64,000 nt of DNA from Glebionis coronaria (lineage: Eukaryota; Streptophyta; Magnoliopsida; Asterales; Asteraceae), in NCBI GenBank assembly GCA_025667525.1, contig CM046879.1, forward strand, positions 358,484,752 to 358,548,751. Direction: 5' to 3'. Positions 11,921-22,761 of this stretch are shown in pieces. The first letter of the stretch is position 1. The number at the start of each line of letters is the position of its first letter. The translations under genes were made by a program, and so were the position numbers. The notes under the pieces were generated by a model. It saw only the letters and a list, made by a program, of their open reading frames with translations. It did no database searches and was not told where the DNA came from.

Positions 11921-14900
11921 TGTGACAATCCGTCAATTTATGGTTGATATTTTAATCTCAATATTTATTTGAAAACATTATTTTAATGTTACAATATGAA
12001 CTCACTTATCTTTGGGAAGAAATTTGGAATTACGTCTTGGAGTAGCATCGACTACGTCTAAACCGGAGGATTCAACGTTACGCGCTTACGTTTACATACA
12101 CCGTCTTTGGTGGCAGTCCGACATTTCAGAAAATAAATTTATTCGTGAATATTATTTTGGAGTTTTAAATTTGTGTTGGTTCATAAACTCACAAATTTAC
12201 GAGAAGAGATTAGGACTTACGATTTTATTTTAACGTCCTTTACGACTAAACCGGAAACCCTAGGATTACGTATTTACGTTTTCGAACTCCGTTTTTGATG
12301 AGACAATTTTTATTGGATTCGTTTTGTGACGTTGATTCATAATTTATAAAAACGTTTTTCGTAAAACGACCCGAGGGCACGCAAATCGAGGAAACTAGAA
12401 TCGAGGGGTACCCGTAAATAAATGGGGATGAGACAAGTGGGACACTTGTCCCACCCCCATCAAAACCGGCCTAACAAGCCACTACACCACTTGAGGTGTC
12501 AACACTTACAAATAACAAGTTTACACTTGTAAACTTAAGCTTCACTTTGAAGCTACTTCACCCACTAAGCTAACAAAACCATCAAACCAACAACTAGTTT
12601 CTCATTTACCACACACACTACATTCAACACAACTCAAACTCTCTCTCACCCTCCATTTTTGGCCGCCCCATTCCTCCACTAAACACCACCATTCATACAA
12701 AATTTAACCTTAAACATATGTTATAATTAACATATGTTAATCTCCATTCAAAAAGATGAAGATTGGTGCAAGTTTTAACATCCAAGGAGGAGTTTTCATG
12801 GAGTAGTAGGGCTGATCTTCCACAAGGTATTCATGAAGATTGGTGGTCTTGAAGATGGTCATGGTTATTCACAAGCTTCTCCATCAAAAACCATGTCCAA
12901 ACCATAACCTACATCAACTTGGTGGTATAAAGATTGTCCTCCTCATCTTCTTGTTATTTTGATTATGTAAACATGTATTTTATTTCCTATTGTATATGTA
13001 TATGATGATTATATGATGATAAAAATGTTATGTGGGGATTTGGTGTTGATAAACATGATTAAAAAGGTGAAAAACCATAAGAAACAAGGTTAAAATCTTG
13101 GTTAAATTTGTTGGCTGTATAAAACAGTAAATAAACAGGTCATGGACTGATAAAATGATGAAGTAGAATGGATTTACAGTAAGCTATGGGTCTTGTACAC
13201 ATGTGAGAGTTGGCCATGCAATGGAATCATTGCAATGAGTGAGATATGATCAAAACAAATTTAGGGTATAAATCTGAGGTTACTGTTTTGGACGATTTTT
13301 AGAAAATACTTAGAAGATGATTCAACAGTAGCTATAGACGAGTTAAATGTAGCACATATCATGTAGTTTATGTGATAAAAATTTGAGCTTCTGTCTCCAT
13401 ATAGAACTCAAGATATGGCAGTTTTGGTGAAAGTGAAGTTAAAAATCAGATTTTTGGAAATTAAAGTATAATACTATTATATAAGCACTCAAAATTATAT
13501 TGTATAAAATGTAAAGTTAAAACCCACTAACTAATGGATTTTATTTATATAAGTATGTAAAAGGTTAAATAAGTGTACATTTTATAAAAATGGTAACTTG
13601 TTAAGTTTTATAAGTTATAAAACTATAAACTTGATTTTTACGACTTTTTCGGCTATTACCGTAAAATTAACGTTTTTGCTAAATAAAACTTAGACGGTTG
13701 GATCCGTCTAATGTAAACTTTTATAAACTCATGTACTGATATATAGACATATATAACAAGTAAAAACCGATAAAACCCGAACTATAGGACATACGGACGT
13801 TAACGGACTAAATTAACGTTATTGGACTAATAATACAACAAAAATGGACTAAAATACTTATGAACTTATTATTGGACTTAACCCATTTAGGCCCAACTTG
13901 TAAATTATAGATACTGATAATATAAGTATAACATGGATTAAAACAATTTAAAGAACTTATAATAAGTTTATTGGACTTAAAACACGTAAATGGGTAAAAC
14001 TAGTAAGCTAGTATAAAGGTTATCGACATATAACACAAAAATGAGTAAACGAGAATATGTAAACCCACTTGATCATCATATATATATATAATCATCATAT
14101 GTATACAAAATTGTTATTTTTATAAAGTCATTGGACATGAGTCTAAGACGAGTATTATTTGTCTAGGTTTCCGTGATTGAAGCACGTACCGTACATCCGA
14201 ATTGCCAATAACCCGCCTTCCCACATCAACGTGAGTTCATAGCCTCGCACTCTTTTAAATGTTTTTATAAATGTTTTATAAACCCGCGAGGGAGATAACA
14301 TGTTAGTTTTTATTAAATAGGACACCATTTGTCCCGATTGTTTGTTTATTGATTTTGGACCCGAATGATTGAATGACCCGATTGTATGACCCGATAAATG
14401 ATTAAAAGACCCGATAGATGAAATTAACTGGATTATTAAAGTTAGGTTATGTCAATAACAGTCCCATTAGCATGAATTGTGAACTACCGGGAGTTGGTAG
14501 ACGCTTATGCATTTAATAGTACTATTTGGGGACGATCACCCCAGTTCGCGCCTTGACGGTTGATCCCCGTCGTGCCACATTGATTGGTAAGCGAATTTAT
14601 GTATGAGAAGATTTCCATAGCGTGACCTTTGTGACGACACGCTACTTTAGATGGGCAAAATTGGTATCGGGTTAGCTACCCATTGTTGGTTTAGTAAGGT
14701 AACAATGTCAAGCGGCTTATAATAATCCAAAATTAACGAAATACTTATAGACGCTCCGAATTACGATGTATTGCCTGACTAGCAATACAGGGTCATACTA
14801 TTGATATTATGTTCGTGTTTTGGTTTTCATAACCATATTCATATAACGGTTTTTATTTTCATACAACGTTATAAGACGTATTGTATGATATTTTTGCGAC

Positions 14901-15207
14901 ATTGGCTCGCATAATGATTTTTAAGGCAAATGCCTATATTATGATTTTCGATAAGGATTTGTATAAAATGACTTTGACTATTTTATGGCCTATTACAAAG
15001 ATTTGTATAAAATGATTTTGGCTATTTTACGGCCTATTACAATGATTTGTACGAATTGATTTTTGGTACTAATTTTATACCAAAGTTATATTGATGGAAT
15101 TTATTAAACTCTATGAATTCACTCGGCGTTATCGCTGACCTTTTCTTTTAGCATGTTTTATCTCAGGTACTTGAAGGTAATTCTCGGGAAGACGACAAGA
15201 ATTCATG
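11921..15207 (+). repeat. Element B right (3') LTR, truncated
   Basis: It matches the left LTR from its first base up to GAATTCATG (15199-15207), where the match stops abruptly. The remaining ~220 bases, including the expected GTGTTACA end, are missing. The hairpin cluster, 44-base duplication (14956-14999 and 15000-15043) and TTAT-loop hairpin (15123-15138) are all present. Confidence 0.9.
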
Positions 15208-15401
15208 TTACTATGCAATGTCAACTCTTGTCCCCCCTTTGACTCTTGTAAACCCACGGATGCAAACCAAAAATGGGAAGGAAGGAAAGTTGCTAGTTTT
15301 AGGCATGTGTGGAAAAGAACCAACCAAATCCCAACTAAATCTTGTGTATCCATGCAAGATATTTAGTACTAGGTACAAGATCCTACTTGATCTCTCTCTT
15401 A
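15208..15401 (+). other. Probable start of element A right LTR, or A 3' interior
   Basis: This stretch lies between the broken end of B's LTR and element C. Removing C joins it directly to 25505, which continues into A's right LTR, so it belongs to A. Its counterpart in A's left LTR is outside the window, so the exact LTR start cannot be placed. A TGTTACTATG at 15206 could be the LTR start but would coincide with the deletion junction. Overlapping ORFs here on both strands look like chance. Confidence 0.5.
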
Positions 15402-15406
15402 CCTCT

Positions 15407-18145
15407 TGTAAAACCCGCTTTAAAAGTTCTCGAACACTAATTACGGATAATCACAGATTTAATTTAAACGTTGCGTAGATATTTTATTCAGATAATAATA
15501 GTATTAATTCAAGTATTACGTAATTATTATTTATTCTGAAAAATAAATAATCCATATCAGAATATAGTCACGAGGATTTAATACACGAGAAAACAAATTA
15601 TAACACGGAATAAATAAAATGGGCTTTGTAATAAGCATAAGCCTTACAAGTCTTATTATAGCCCAAAGCCCGACCCATTAGGATATAAACCAACAAAAAC
15701 TCCTAAACTCCATTTGTATCAAATTAGAAAAAAAAATAGTATAAATGGGAACAATTAATCAAATAAAATAAGAAACAGTTACATACTTGATCGGGTCAAA
15801 CAAAACTAGTCAAAAACGTTTTATGTTCTTCGAGATTTTTGGCAGTGATTGACTTATTTAATACTATCAAATATCTTTGCCTTTAGTACACATTATTCAT
15901 CCATATGAGTTTCATCATCTTAGCAATAATACATGAACGTCTTATATATATTTCGAACTAGATCTCGTTGCAAAATATGAAGTTTAAAAACTATGAAATA
16001 TGGATTCACGGACGTCAATAATAAAGTGTCTTCATGATGAGTTTTTGTTCAAGTTAACGTGATGAAGCAGGTCTCGCTCGTTTGTGCTTCTTCGTGTTAC
16101 GATCCGGCGACATGGAATCGTGACTTGTCGATTTCTAGAGGCGAGTTTTGTTTGTGATCACGTTAAGATCATATTCGAGCCATGTTTCAGTTACGAGGCC
16201 CGTTCGAGTTGTGGTCCACGTCTATGTCAGTTGGATTTTCTGCAGCCGTAAGTCTTGGATCGCGGTTAGTAGCTTAGGTGTTCGTCTCCGTTCTGAATTT
16301 GTTTGTGTCTTGCGGAATCTTATGTTCGCTGATGCATTTTAGATGGTGCCAGGGCTGCGTTTTCGGGTTCATATATGAGGTTACACGTGGGTTTCGGTTT
16401 CGATCGTATCTCGCAAGATTATAGTGTTAGTGTTCGTGTTCTTCTTCAGTTTCGATCATCTATCGTTAAATTCTGGTGTTAGTGTTCTTGATCTTGGTTG
16501 TTCTTTTTGATGTAATGTCTAGCCATACGCCCATACCACGCCACATTATGTACTAATCATTTGTTATCATAAGTTCTGTTCATTTGTTAGACTCATATTA
16601 CATGGAAATTAATAAATTAATAGTAAAAAATAAATAAATAAATAAAGTCACCACTTTATGATCTCATTTGTTATCATAAGTTTCGGTTTTTGAAATTACC
16701 GTATGGCCATACACCTACAAGGATATCAATGATTTGAGTTTTTGTCATAATATTGAATGAAGTCACGTTTGAAATTTTCTCAAAACGAAAACAGAGAAAC
16801 ATAAACTTGTCGTTTAAATTATAGATACATGTAAGCTTAAGATTGTCTAAAATGGCATGATATATTAATGATATGACTATTAGTCATATTATATATAGGC
16901 TAAGCATGTACACCATGTTTGAATGTCTTTTTATCTAAACGTAACCATGTAATGTATTAGTCAGAAAATTAAGTTAATCATTTTTATAATCTCATTTTAT
17001 TTATCAAAAGATTAATTACTAAAAGATATTTAGTTGCTACATTATTATAGATTACGGGTCCGAGAAATAAGTTTGGATTTTGGTTAAACGTCGGATTTGG
17101 CTAGCTAAGGTACGGATACATCTATTCAATCATTATTCGTTTGTACGGATTTTCCGTCCTTTCAGTAAGGACTTCCTTTCTATGCATGATTAGGATTCCC
17201 CATCTTCAGCCAAATGTTTTCCCCAGTATATGTTTAAACTTATCAGTAATTATGTTAAGAATTAAATAAATTGCCAAGCCTTATATACAAGCATGTTTAG
17301 TTTATGTACTAGTTACGGAGGTACCGTAACCACGGCACTAGAGGCACCGGTGTCGTGACTCACATGCAGGAGAGTGATATCCTGCATCGTCCCACTCAGC
17401 TCAGCTTGGCCATTTTATCAGTATTATTAGTGGGGCGTATGGATGCATCCTAGGCTACAGTTTACAGTTTAGTAGGTGAATGTGGTGTGTGCTCTACATC
17501 CTTCACATTGGAGCTGATCCCTCCACCCAGCACAGTTATTTAGAGGCCACCCCTCTACAGCATGACGAGGTCACCCCTCCAGTTATTCATGCAACGTTGT
17601 TACAGCACATGACCTATATAAGCTCTGGCAATTAAAATATAGTAAATGCATGTTTCAGTTTTAACAGATAACAGTTCAGCTTTATTATTTTATAAATCAG
17701 GCTTTACAGATTATACACAGATTTCCGCTACAACTTTACTTATCAGTCTTACAGCTCCAGTATTTTACCATCTGTTTCATTTCAGTAGTTCCTTATCATG
17801 CTTTATATCCGTTCACTGAGCGTTATGCTCAGCCGTAGTTCCTTTCATGTTCTAACGGCAGGTACACCAGGACGCTTTTAGGATTCTAAGAGCATGTGCA
17901 TTTGGATGGAAGCTATTCAGACTTCTTACTTTATGCACTTCCTACATTATTGTGCTTATTTGGACATTGTTTAGTCCTTTCATCCAGTATTTTATTTTTC
18001 ATGTTTTGGGCTTATGTTTGGACTGCCGATGTTTGATTCCGGTATTTCCTTTATGCTCAGTTAATGTCTTAGGACATTTACCTTATGCTTTGATGACACG
18101 CCATAAATACACGTAACGGTCCACTTATCCAAGTGGGGTGTTACA
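15407..18145 (+). repeat. Element C left (5') LTR
   Basis: This 2739-base repeat has TGTAAAACCC...GGGGTGTTACA ends. It contains a TATATAAG motif at 17615-17622 and a perfect stem-loop CTGAGC-GTTAT-GCTCAG at 17816-17832, shared with element E. A 64-codon ORF at 16148 recurs at the same place in the right LTR but shows no codon-level conservation evidence. Confidence 0.95.
17615..17622 (+). promoter_or_regulatory. Candidate TATA box in element C LTR
   Basis: TATATAAG lies within GACC-TATATAAG-CTC; the right LTR has the same motif at 24970-24977. It lies about 200 bases upstream of the conserved stem-loop. Element E has a degraded counterpart (GACCTATATTGG on its sense strand). This is a candidate by sequence only. 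Confidence 0.35.
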
Positions 18146-18149
18146 ATTA

Positions 18150-18161
18150 TGGTATCAGAGC
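18150..18161 (+). other. Primer-binding site of element C (tRNA-Met)
   Basis: An exact TGGTATCAGAGC lies four bases after the LTR end. It continues into a leader (CGACCTGTAGGCTCT and following) that is recognisably shared with element E on the other strand. Confidence 0.92.
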
Positions 18162-18319
18162 GCAAGGTTCGACCTGTAGGCTCTAAAACTTGACCTGTGA
18201 CTAGTGGGTAGTCACCAGGAACTTCCCAGATTTTGGCGTTGTTATCATTCATGTTTCTCATGGATTATTCAGTCAGTTTTCTTCATTTATCAGTCAGTTT
18301 TCTTAAAATTTTGACTAAG

Positions 18320-18800
18320 TAAAAGGTTGGTACATAACTACCATATTTAGTCGCATGTGCTTTTTAGCGAATCTTCGTTTTGGTGAACTGACCATAGGCG
18401 TTCACCCTTGCCGTTCAGATTTTGTATTGGTAAACCGACCATACGCGTTTACCCTTACTCATGACAGATTCATGTTTCAGTCAAATATCACTTGGTGAAC
18501 CAGCCATAAACGTTCACCATTTCTCAAGTCAAAGTTCATGCTTTTCAGTCAAATGATGTTTTGTGAACTGATCCACAGTTGTTCACCCTTGTCATATCAG
18601 GACATTTCATAAATTTTGACAAGTATGGATTGAACTACAGCCATCCATATTTAGTCCGAGATTATAAATTCCTATACATGACAGTTCTCAGAAAATTTTG
18701 ACCAGTATGGATCGAACCAGAATAGCCCATACTTAGTCTCATGTCTTTTCTTTGAATTCCGTGGATTGAACCATAGCCGTCCACATCAGTTAATATTACA
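18320..18800 (+). repeat. Degenerate hairpin array in element C leader
   Basis: Four units of about 25 bases form hairpins with arms at 18382-18388/18400-18406 (GGTGAAC/GTTCACC), 18429-18435/18447-18453 (GGTAAAC/GTTTACC), 18494-18500/18512-18518 (GGTGAAC/GTTCACC) and 18562-18568/18581-18587 (TGTGAAC/GTTCACC, outer pair lost). The loops share a CCATA core. Further looser units of the form GGAT-GAAC...CC-TA follow to about 18790. E carries one such unit at 57155-57179. The position just after the primer site would suit an RNA packaging or translation signal. That role is inference. Confidence 0.7.
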
Positions 18801-19189
18801 CCTCAATTGATTTAATTTTTTTTATGTTCTTTGTAACAGTCAAATTTTCATACCCTCATGTTGATGTCATCTACATGATGATTCAGTTTCATGTCTCCTT
18901 ACGAGGATTATGTTTTCAGCAAAGTAATGATGTTTTCATGTTAAGATACACAAGAACTTCAGTAAAACCCGTTGCATGATAAATCATGACTGACCTTCAT
19001 TAATCATGCTTCATGCTGACCACTGTTGGGATTTCGATTATATCATACTTTTCAGCCTCGAAACAACCAGCATTAAGTCTACGCAGGAATTACAGGCTAT
19101 CATGTTACTTATTTCAGATCAGTTTACTATCGTTTAAATCAATTTATTTCCTAAATCACGTTAGACAAGCGACACCTGTATCGATCATC

Positions 19190-19390
19190 CAATATAATTC
19201 CCACCAGTGCCATGTACAGTATTCCATATGTACCCCATGTACAGTGTCTCAGTTATACTCCATGTACACCATTCCATGAGGACCCCACGTATAGTGTCTC
19301 AGATATGCTTCATGTGCAGTATTCACTTTGTACATCATGTACAGTAGTCCAGGCGTACTCTAGGTACCCTACTCCATGTATATTGCTGAT
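19190..19390 (+). repeat. Degenerate tandem repeat in element C interior
   Basis: Units of roughly 30-35 bases repeat around the core CATGTACAGT (for example near 19211, 19237, 19262 and 19338). Two overlapping ORFs of 62 and 88 codons cover this stretch, but they are a by-product of the repeat and do not resemble Gag. Confidence 0.55.
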
Positions 19391-20560
19391 TGTTCCTTAA
19401 TCATCGCGGGCGTTTCCACTTGTCGATATTCTACCAGGTGCTAATGCTGCTCGTGAGTTGAAGATTTTACCAGATGCTGATGCTGCTAACACTTTGAAGA
19501 CCACACAGATATTGATGCTGCTGATACTCTGGAGATTTCTCAAGATGTTGATGTCGTTCATACTATGAAGACTGCGGAACGAGGACGAAAACTATTAATT
19601 TGAAATTTCTGACAAGAATAAATTCAACCATCAGACACTACCATTCCACTCCATACTTTTACCTTCTCAGTTAGATGTCACACTTCACTCAGCCAACCGT
19701 TTCATTCAGAAGAGTGGGAACCGAAACCCAGCCGGCCACTCAGCAGAATATTTACATGAATCACGGTCATGATAATGATCGTCATAAAGCGACAGACAAA
19801 GCAGTAGTGACAACCACCGTGCTTAAAATTAATCAGTCAGTAACCATCGGAACTCCGGAACGGACGTGGCCAGAAATACATGAGGTCAGTAGTCTAACCG
19901 GTCCGCCAATCCTAGCAGTTACCAAAATTTTCGGCCTTGTTCAGATTTATCTACTAAAACACATGTCAAGTCATCACTCAAGACATAGGTCGCATATATC
20001 ATTTCGGAAGACACATTTCAGGACCCCAGTTACGATACACGTCATACGAATCTTTTATAAAAATACGAGTCAGAACTCATAACTCCAGTATGTTCTAAAC
20101 CAGGCCTCAGAAATTCAGGGTACCTTTCAGAAAGGAGTATATCCGTTCTATTATGCCATGCACGAATCAGATCATTAAAATTCAGTCACCACCACTGGAG
20201 TATTATTCAGGTTAAACACGCGGTATTCACTTTGTGAGGTTACAGACGAACACATTCAGTGAAAAGTCGCCATGTTCACTTCACGTATTCCTATGACAGC
20301 TCTATCTTAAATCAGGTAGTCCCCTACCTCTCAGCCAGAAAGGACTCAACAGTATCACCATACTTATTAAAGCCTTATTTTTCAGTTAACGACGAGATCC
20401 GTCATACTAAATCCCAAATATATTCATAATACTTTCTATCAGAAAAATCAGTACAAATTATTTCTGCCTTACAAGCGCGTGACTTATCAGTCTATAGCTA
20501 CGAAGACTTTTAGCTACCAGTTATAAATTCACTTCTAAAATTTCTCGAATACATGATCAG
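19391..20560 (+). other. Element C interior, gag/protease position: decayed
   Basis: This is where gag and protease would lie. The longest ORF (19675-20082, 135 codons) has no zinc knuckle, no Gag motif and no DTG protease motif, and I do not treat it as a gene. No other signal is visible. Confidence 0.4.
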
Positions 20561-20569
20561 CAGATTATA

Positions 20570-21655
20570 CTAAAGTTTCCAGATGTCATACCAGAAGGCT
20601 TCACAGAAATCCCTTCCTAACCACGAAACAGAGTTCAACATCGAGCTTGTTTCAAGGACAGAAACTATTTTCAGAACTCTTTATCGCAGGACTGCAACTA
20701 AGTTAAAAGAGTTGCAGTATTTGCTGCAAGAATTACCGGAATGAGGCTTTATTCGCCTTAGTGCACCGTCTGTCTATCAGGAATAAGGCCGCTATCATGA
20801 GATCATGTAGCGACCACTGGAAATCTTTACAAGATCACCATTCATAATCGATGTCATCTCACGTATAGAAGGTTTATCTGACCTGCTACGACATCTTAAA
20901 TATTTTCCAGAACAATTTCCTATCATGCTACCATCAATGGTGAGAGAAAGAACATGATGTTTTCTAGACTGCTGTTGCACATATTATAGTCTCTCTAAAG
21001 ATGTTGATTTTATACTTCTGAACTCCCAAATGCTCCAGCTATATTGTGGAATTTATGAATAAATTTTTCCTATGATTCTCAGACAAAATCGTCAGCGTAT
21101 TCATTGATCACATTTTGGTCTGCTAAATTCTAGAGAAGAATACGAGAGTCATCTTCTCACAGTTGTATAGAATCTTCGATAGGAGTTATTTTTATACACA
21201 GCTTTCCAGATATAAATTCAAATTGAACAAGGTGGAATTTCTGAACATTCTACCTTAGCAGAAAGAAGTTTCAATCAATGCTGCGAAGGTGAAGGCCATC
21301 ACCTGATGGTCCCGACTGACACCTATGAACGAAATTCCACCAGAATGTACCAAAATTCCAGGCAGCATTTTGATAGAAACAGTATAACGCGTTCAGGCAT
21401 CTATGTTCATATCTAATACCTTCCATTCCAACAGGTTTAAGATAGAACGTCGTCATACTATCGAGTTATTACTACCAGTAGAAATTCTGGACCGAAAGGC
21501 GACAAGACTCCATGGAGATTGTCATCAGTTTACCACAGACTCAGAGACAGTATGATACTATCTAAGTTATCATCAACCATGTAATCAGCCTGCGCGTCTC
21601 TTTCATCCGAAAGGATCACGTAGTAGCAGATCTGCAGAAAATTTTAAATTCAGCA
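20570..21655 (+). pseudogene. Element C reverse transcriptase-RNase H remnant
   Basis: Traces appear in the order of a Ty3/gypsy pol. A FPDVIPEGF-EIP piece near 20578 is followed by E-EFNIELV near 20630, LKELQYLLQEL near 20706 and a GFIR stretch near 20745. Degraded pieces of the finger region follow (NR, then a counterpart of PRIDDLF) near 20840-20880, then the NAP box near 21025, and a segment near 21095-21200 where the catalytic loop is no longer intact. The HVVAD stretch that ends RNase H can be recognised near 21615-21630. Frames change repeatedly and stops are frequent. I see no integrase downstream. Confidence 0.6.
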
Positions 21656-22660
21656 GTAAATCGTACGAATTCAAGGCATTCCTTTGAACATCATATCAGA
21701 CAGGATTCATGTTCACGATCAAGTGTATGTTTACGCCCACTTTAAGTTCATGTTTATTTTCACTTTCACGTTCACGTCTCATTCGTGGTATGATGTTGTT
21801 TCAGTTCATCTTTTATGCTATCTCGTGATTTAAGCTCACGTTTGTGTTCATAACATTGCTCACGTTCAAGTTCGTGTGCCATTTCACGATACACGTTTCT
21901 CAGTCTATTACCGAATACGGTTACAGAAAGCTTGAGAGACCAGACTCAAGTTTAGCACAACTATTCCATAACCAGGCAGACGTTTCACATCTCAGGCCGT
22001 ATCATTGGGCATTCATTCCTCAGTCAGCATACGTTCATGATAAGTTCTAGTATCACGTTTACAGTATGTTTCATGTATCATCAGCACAATATATTCTATG
22101 CCCATCATTCCTCATATAATCGTGAACCACGTTCACAATTACTCACGTAGCACATTCACAATTGTTCACATAGTTCATCCCTATATATTTCAGCAGCTTG
22201 TTCAGAGTTATAAATGTTATCTTTCAGGATATTTATACGTACCGTTTCATGTATCCACATGCTATAGCTTGTTAATTCTATCATATTCAGAAAATCCATC
22301 TTAAGTATGGAACCAGAAACTATTCAGTATTCATCAGGTCAGGGTCATCAGGACCAAGATTTTTCATTGTGTTTAGACCTTTGAAGGAGTCGTTTTGAGC
22401 GGGAACCCACCCGGAACGGATGAGTCCATCCGGACCTCTCATCACTTTTCCTTCAATAAATCCAGTTAAGTTCTTTCAGTCATGTCACGTTTCATGTTCT
22501 CTTCAGCCATGTCACGTTACATGATCACTTTAGTCATGACATGTTTATACCTATCAGCAGCATTATGTCTTAATTAGAAGACGAATTATCCTTCAGCTTA
22601 TTTGTCTTTTCAGTTTACGTGTTCTTTCAGTTCTTATAACTTCATCAGTTTATTACTTTA
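21656..22660 (+). other. Element C 3' interior, low-complexity, no integrase
   Basis: The stretch is rich in CACGTTCACG-like and GTCACGTT-CATG-like short repeats, for example 21715-21850 and 22480-22550. Small ORFs of about 68 codons are present by chance. Integrase and chromodomain would be expected here in a coding relative and are not visible. Confidence 0.45.
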
Positions 22661-22761
22661 ATTCGAGGACGAATTTCTCCTTTTTAGAGGGGAAGAATTG
22701 TAAAACCACGGCATTATCGCATCCTTAATTTGAGGACGAATTTTTTTTAGAGGAGAATAAT
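22660..22761 (+). other. Polypurine tract of element C, present twice
   Basis: The functional tract (TTTTAGAGGAGAATAAT) abuts the right LTR at 22762. A second copy of the module, GAGGACGAATTT...TTTAGAGGGGAAGAAT followed by TGTAAAACC, lies at 22661-22707. The sequence after that copy departs from the LTR after nine bases. The upstream copy looks like a duplicated tract plus the first few LTR bases. Confidence 0.6.

Larger units (their letters stand above)
2870..15207 (+). mobile_element. Element B: Tekay-like LTR retrotransposon, decayed, 3' truncated
   Basis: Two long direct repeats, 2870-6373 and 11921-15207, flank about 5.5 kb with a primer site at its left end and a purine-rich tract at its right end. 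The LTRs start TGTGACAATCC; the left one ends GGGGGTGTTACA. The right LTR stops where the left copy would be at about 6154, so roughly 220 bases are missing. The interior contains frame-shifted traces of reverse transcriptase and integrase in plus orientation. B sits in the 5' leader of A. The left target duplication would be GCATA (2865-2869), but the right one is lost. Confidence 0.85.

Noticed and set aside
16148..16342. 64-codon ORF repeated identically at 23503-23697
   Set aside because: Both lie at the same place in the two LTRs of element C, so identity only reflects the recent LTR duplication. No domain, and LTRs of this type are not known to encode proteins there.
19675..20082. 135-codon ORF in element C as a possible gag
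   Set aside because: No Gag core, zinc knuckle or similarity to E's gag is visible; the surrounding interior is decayed.
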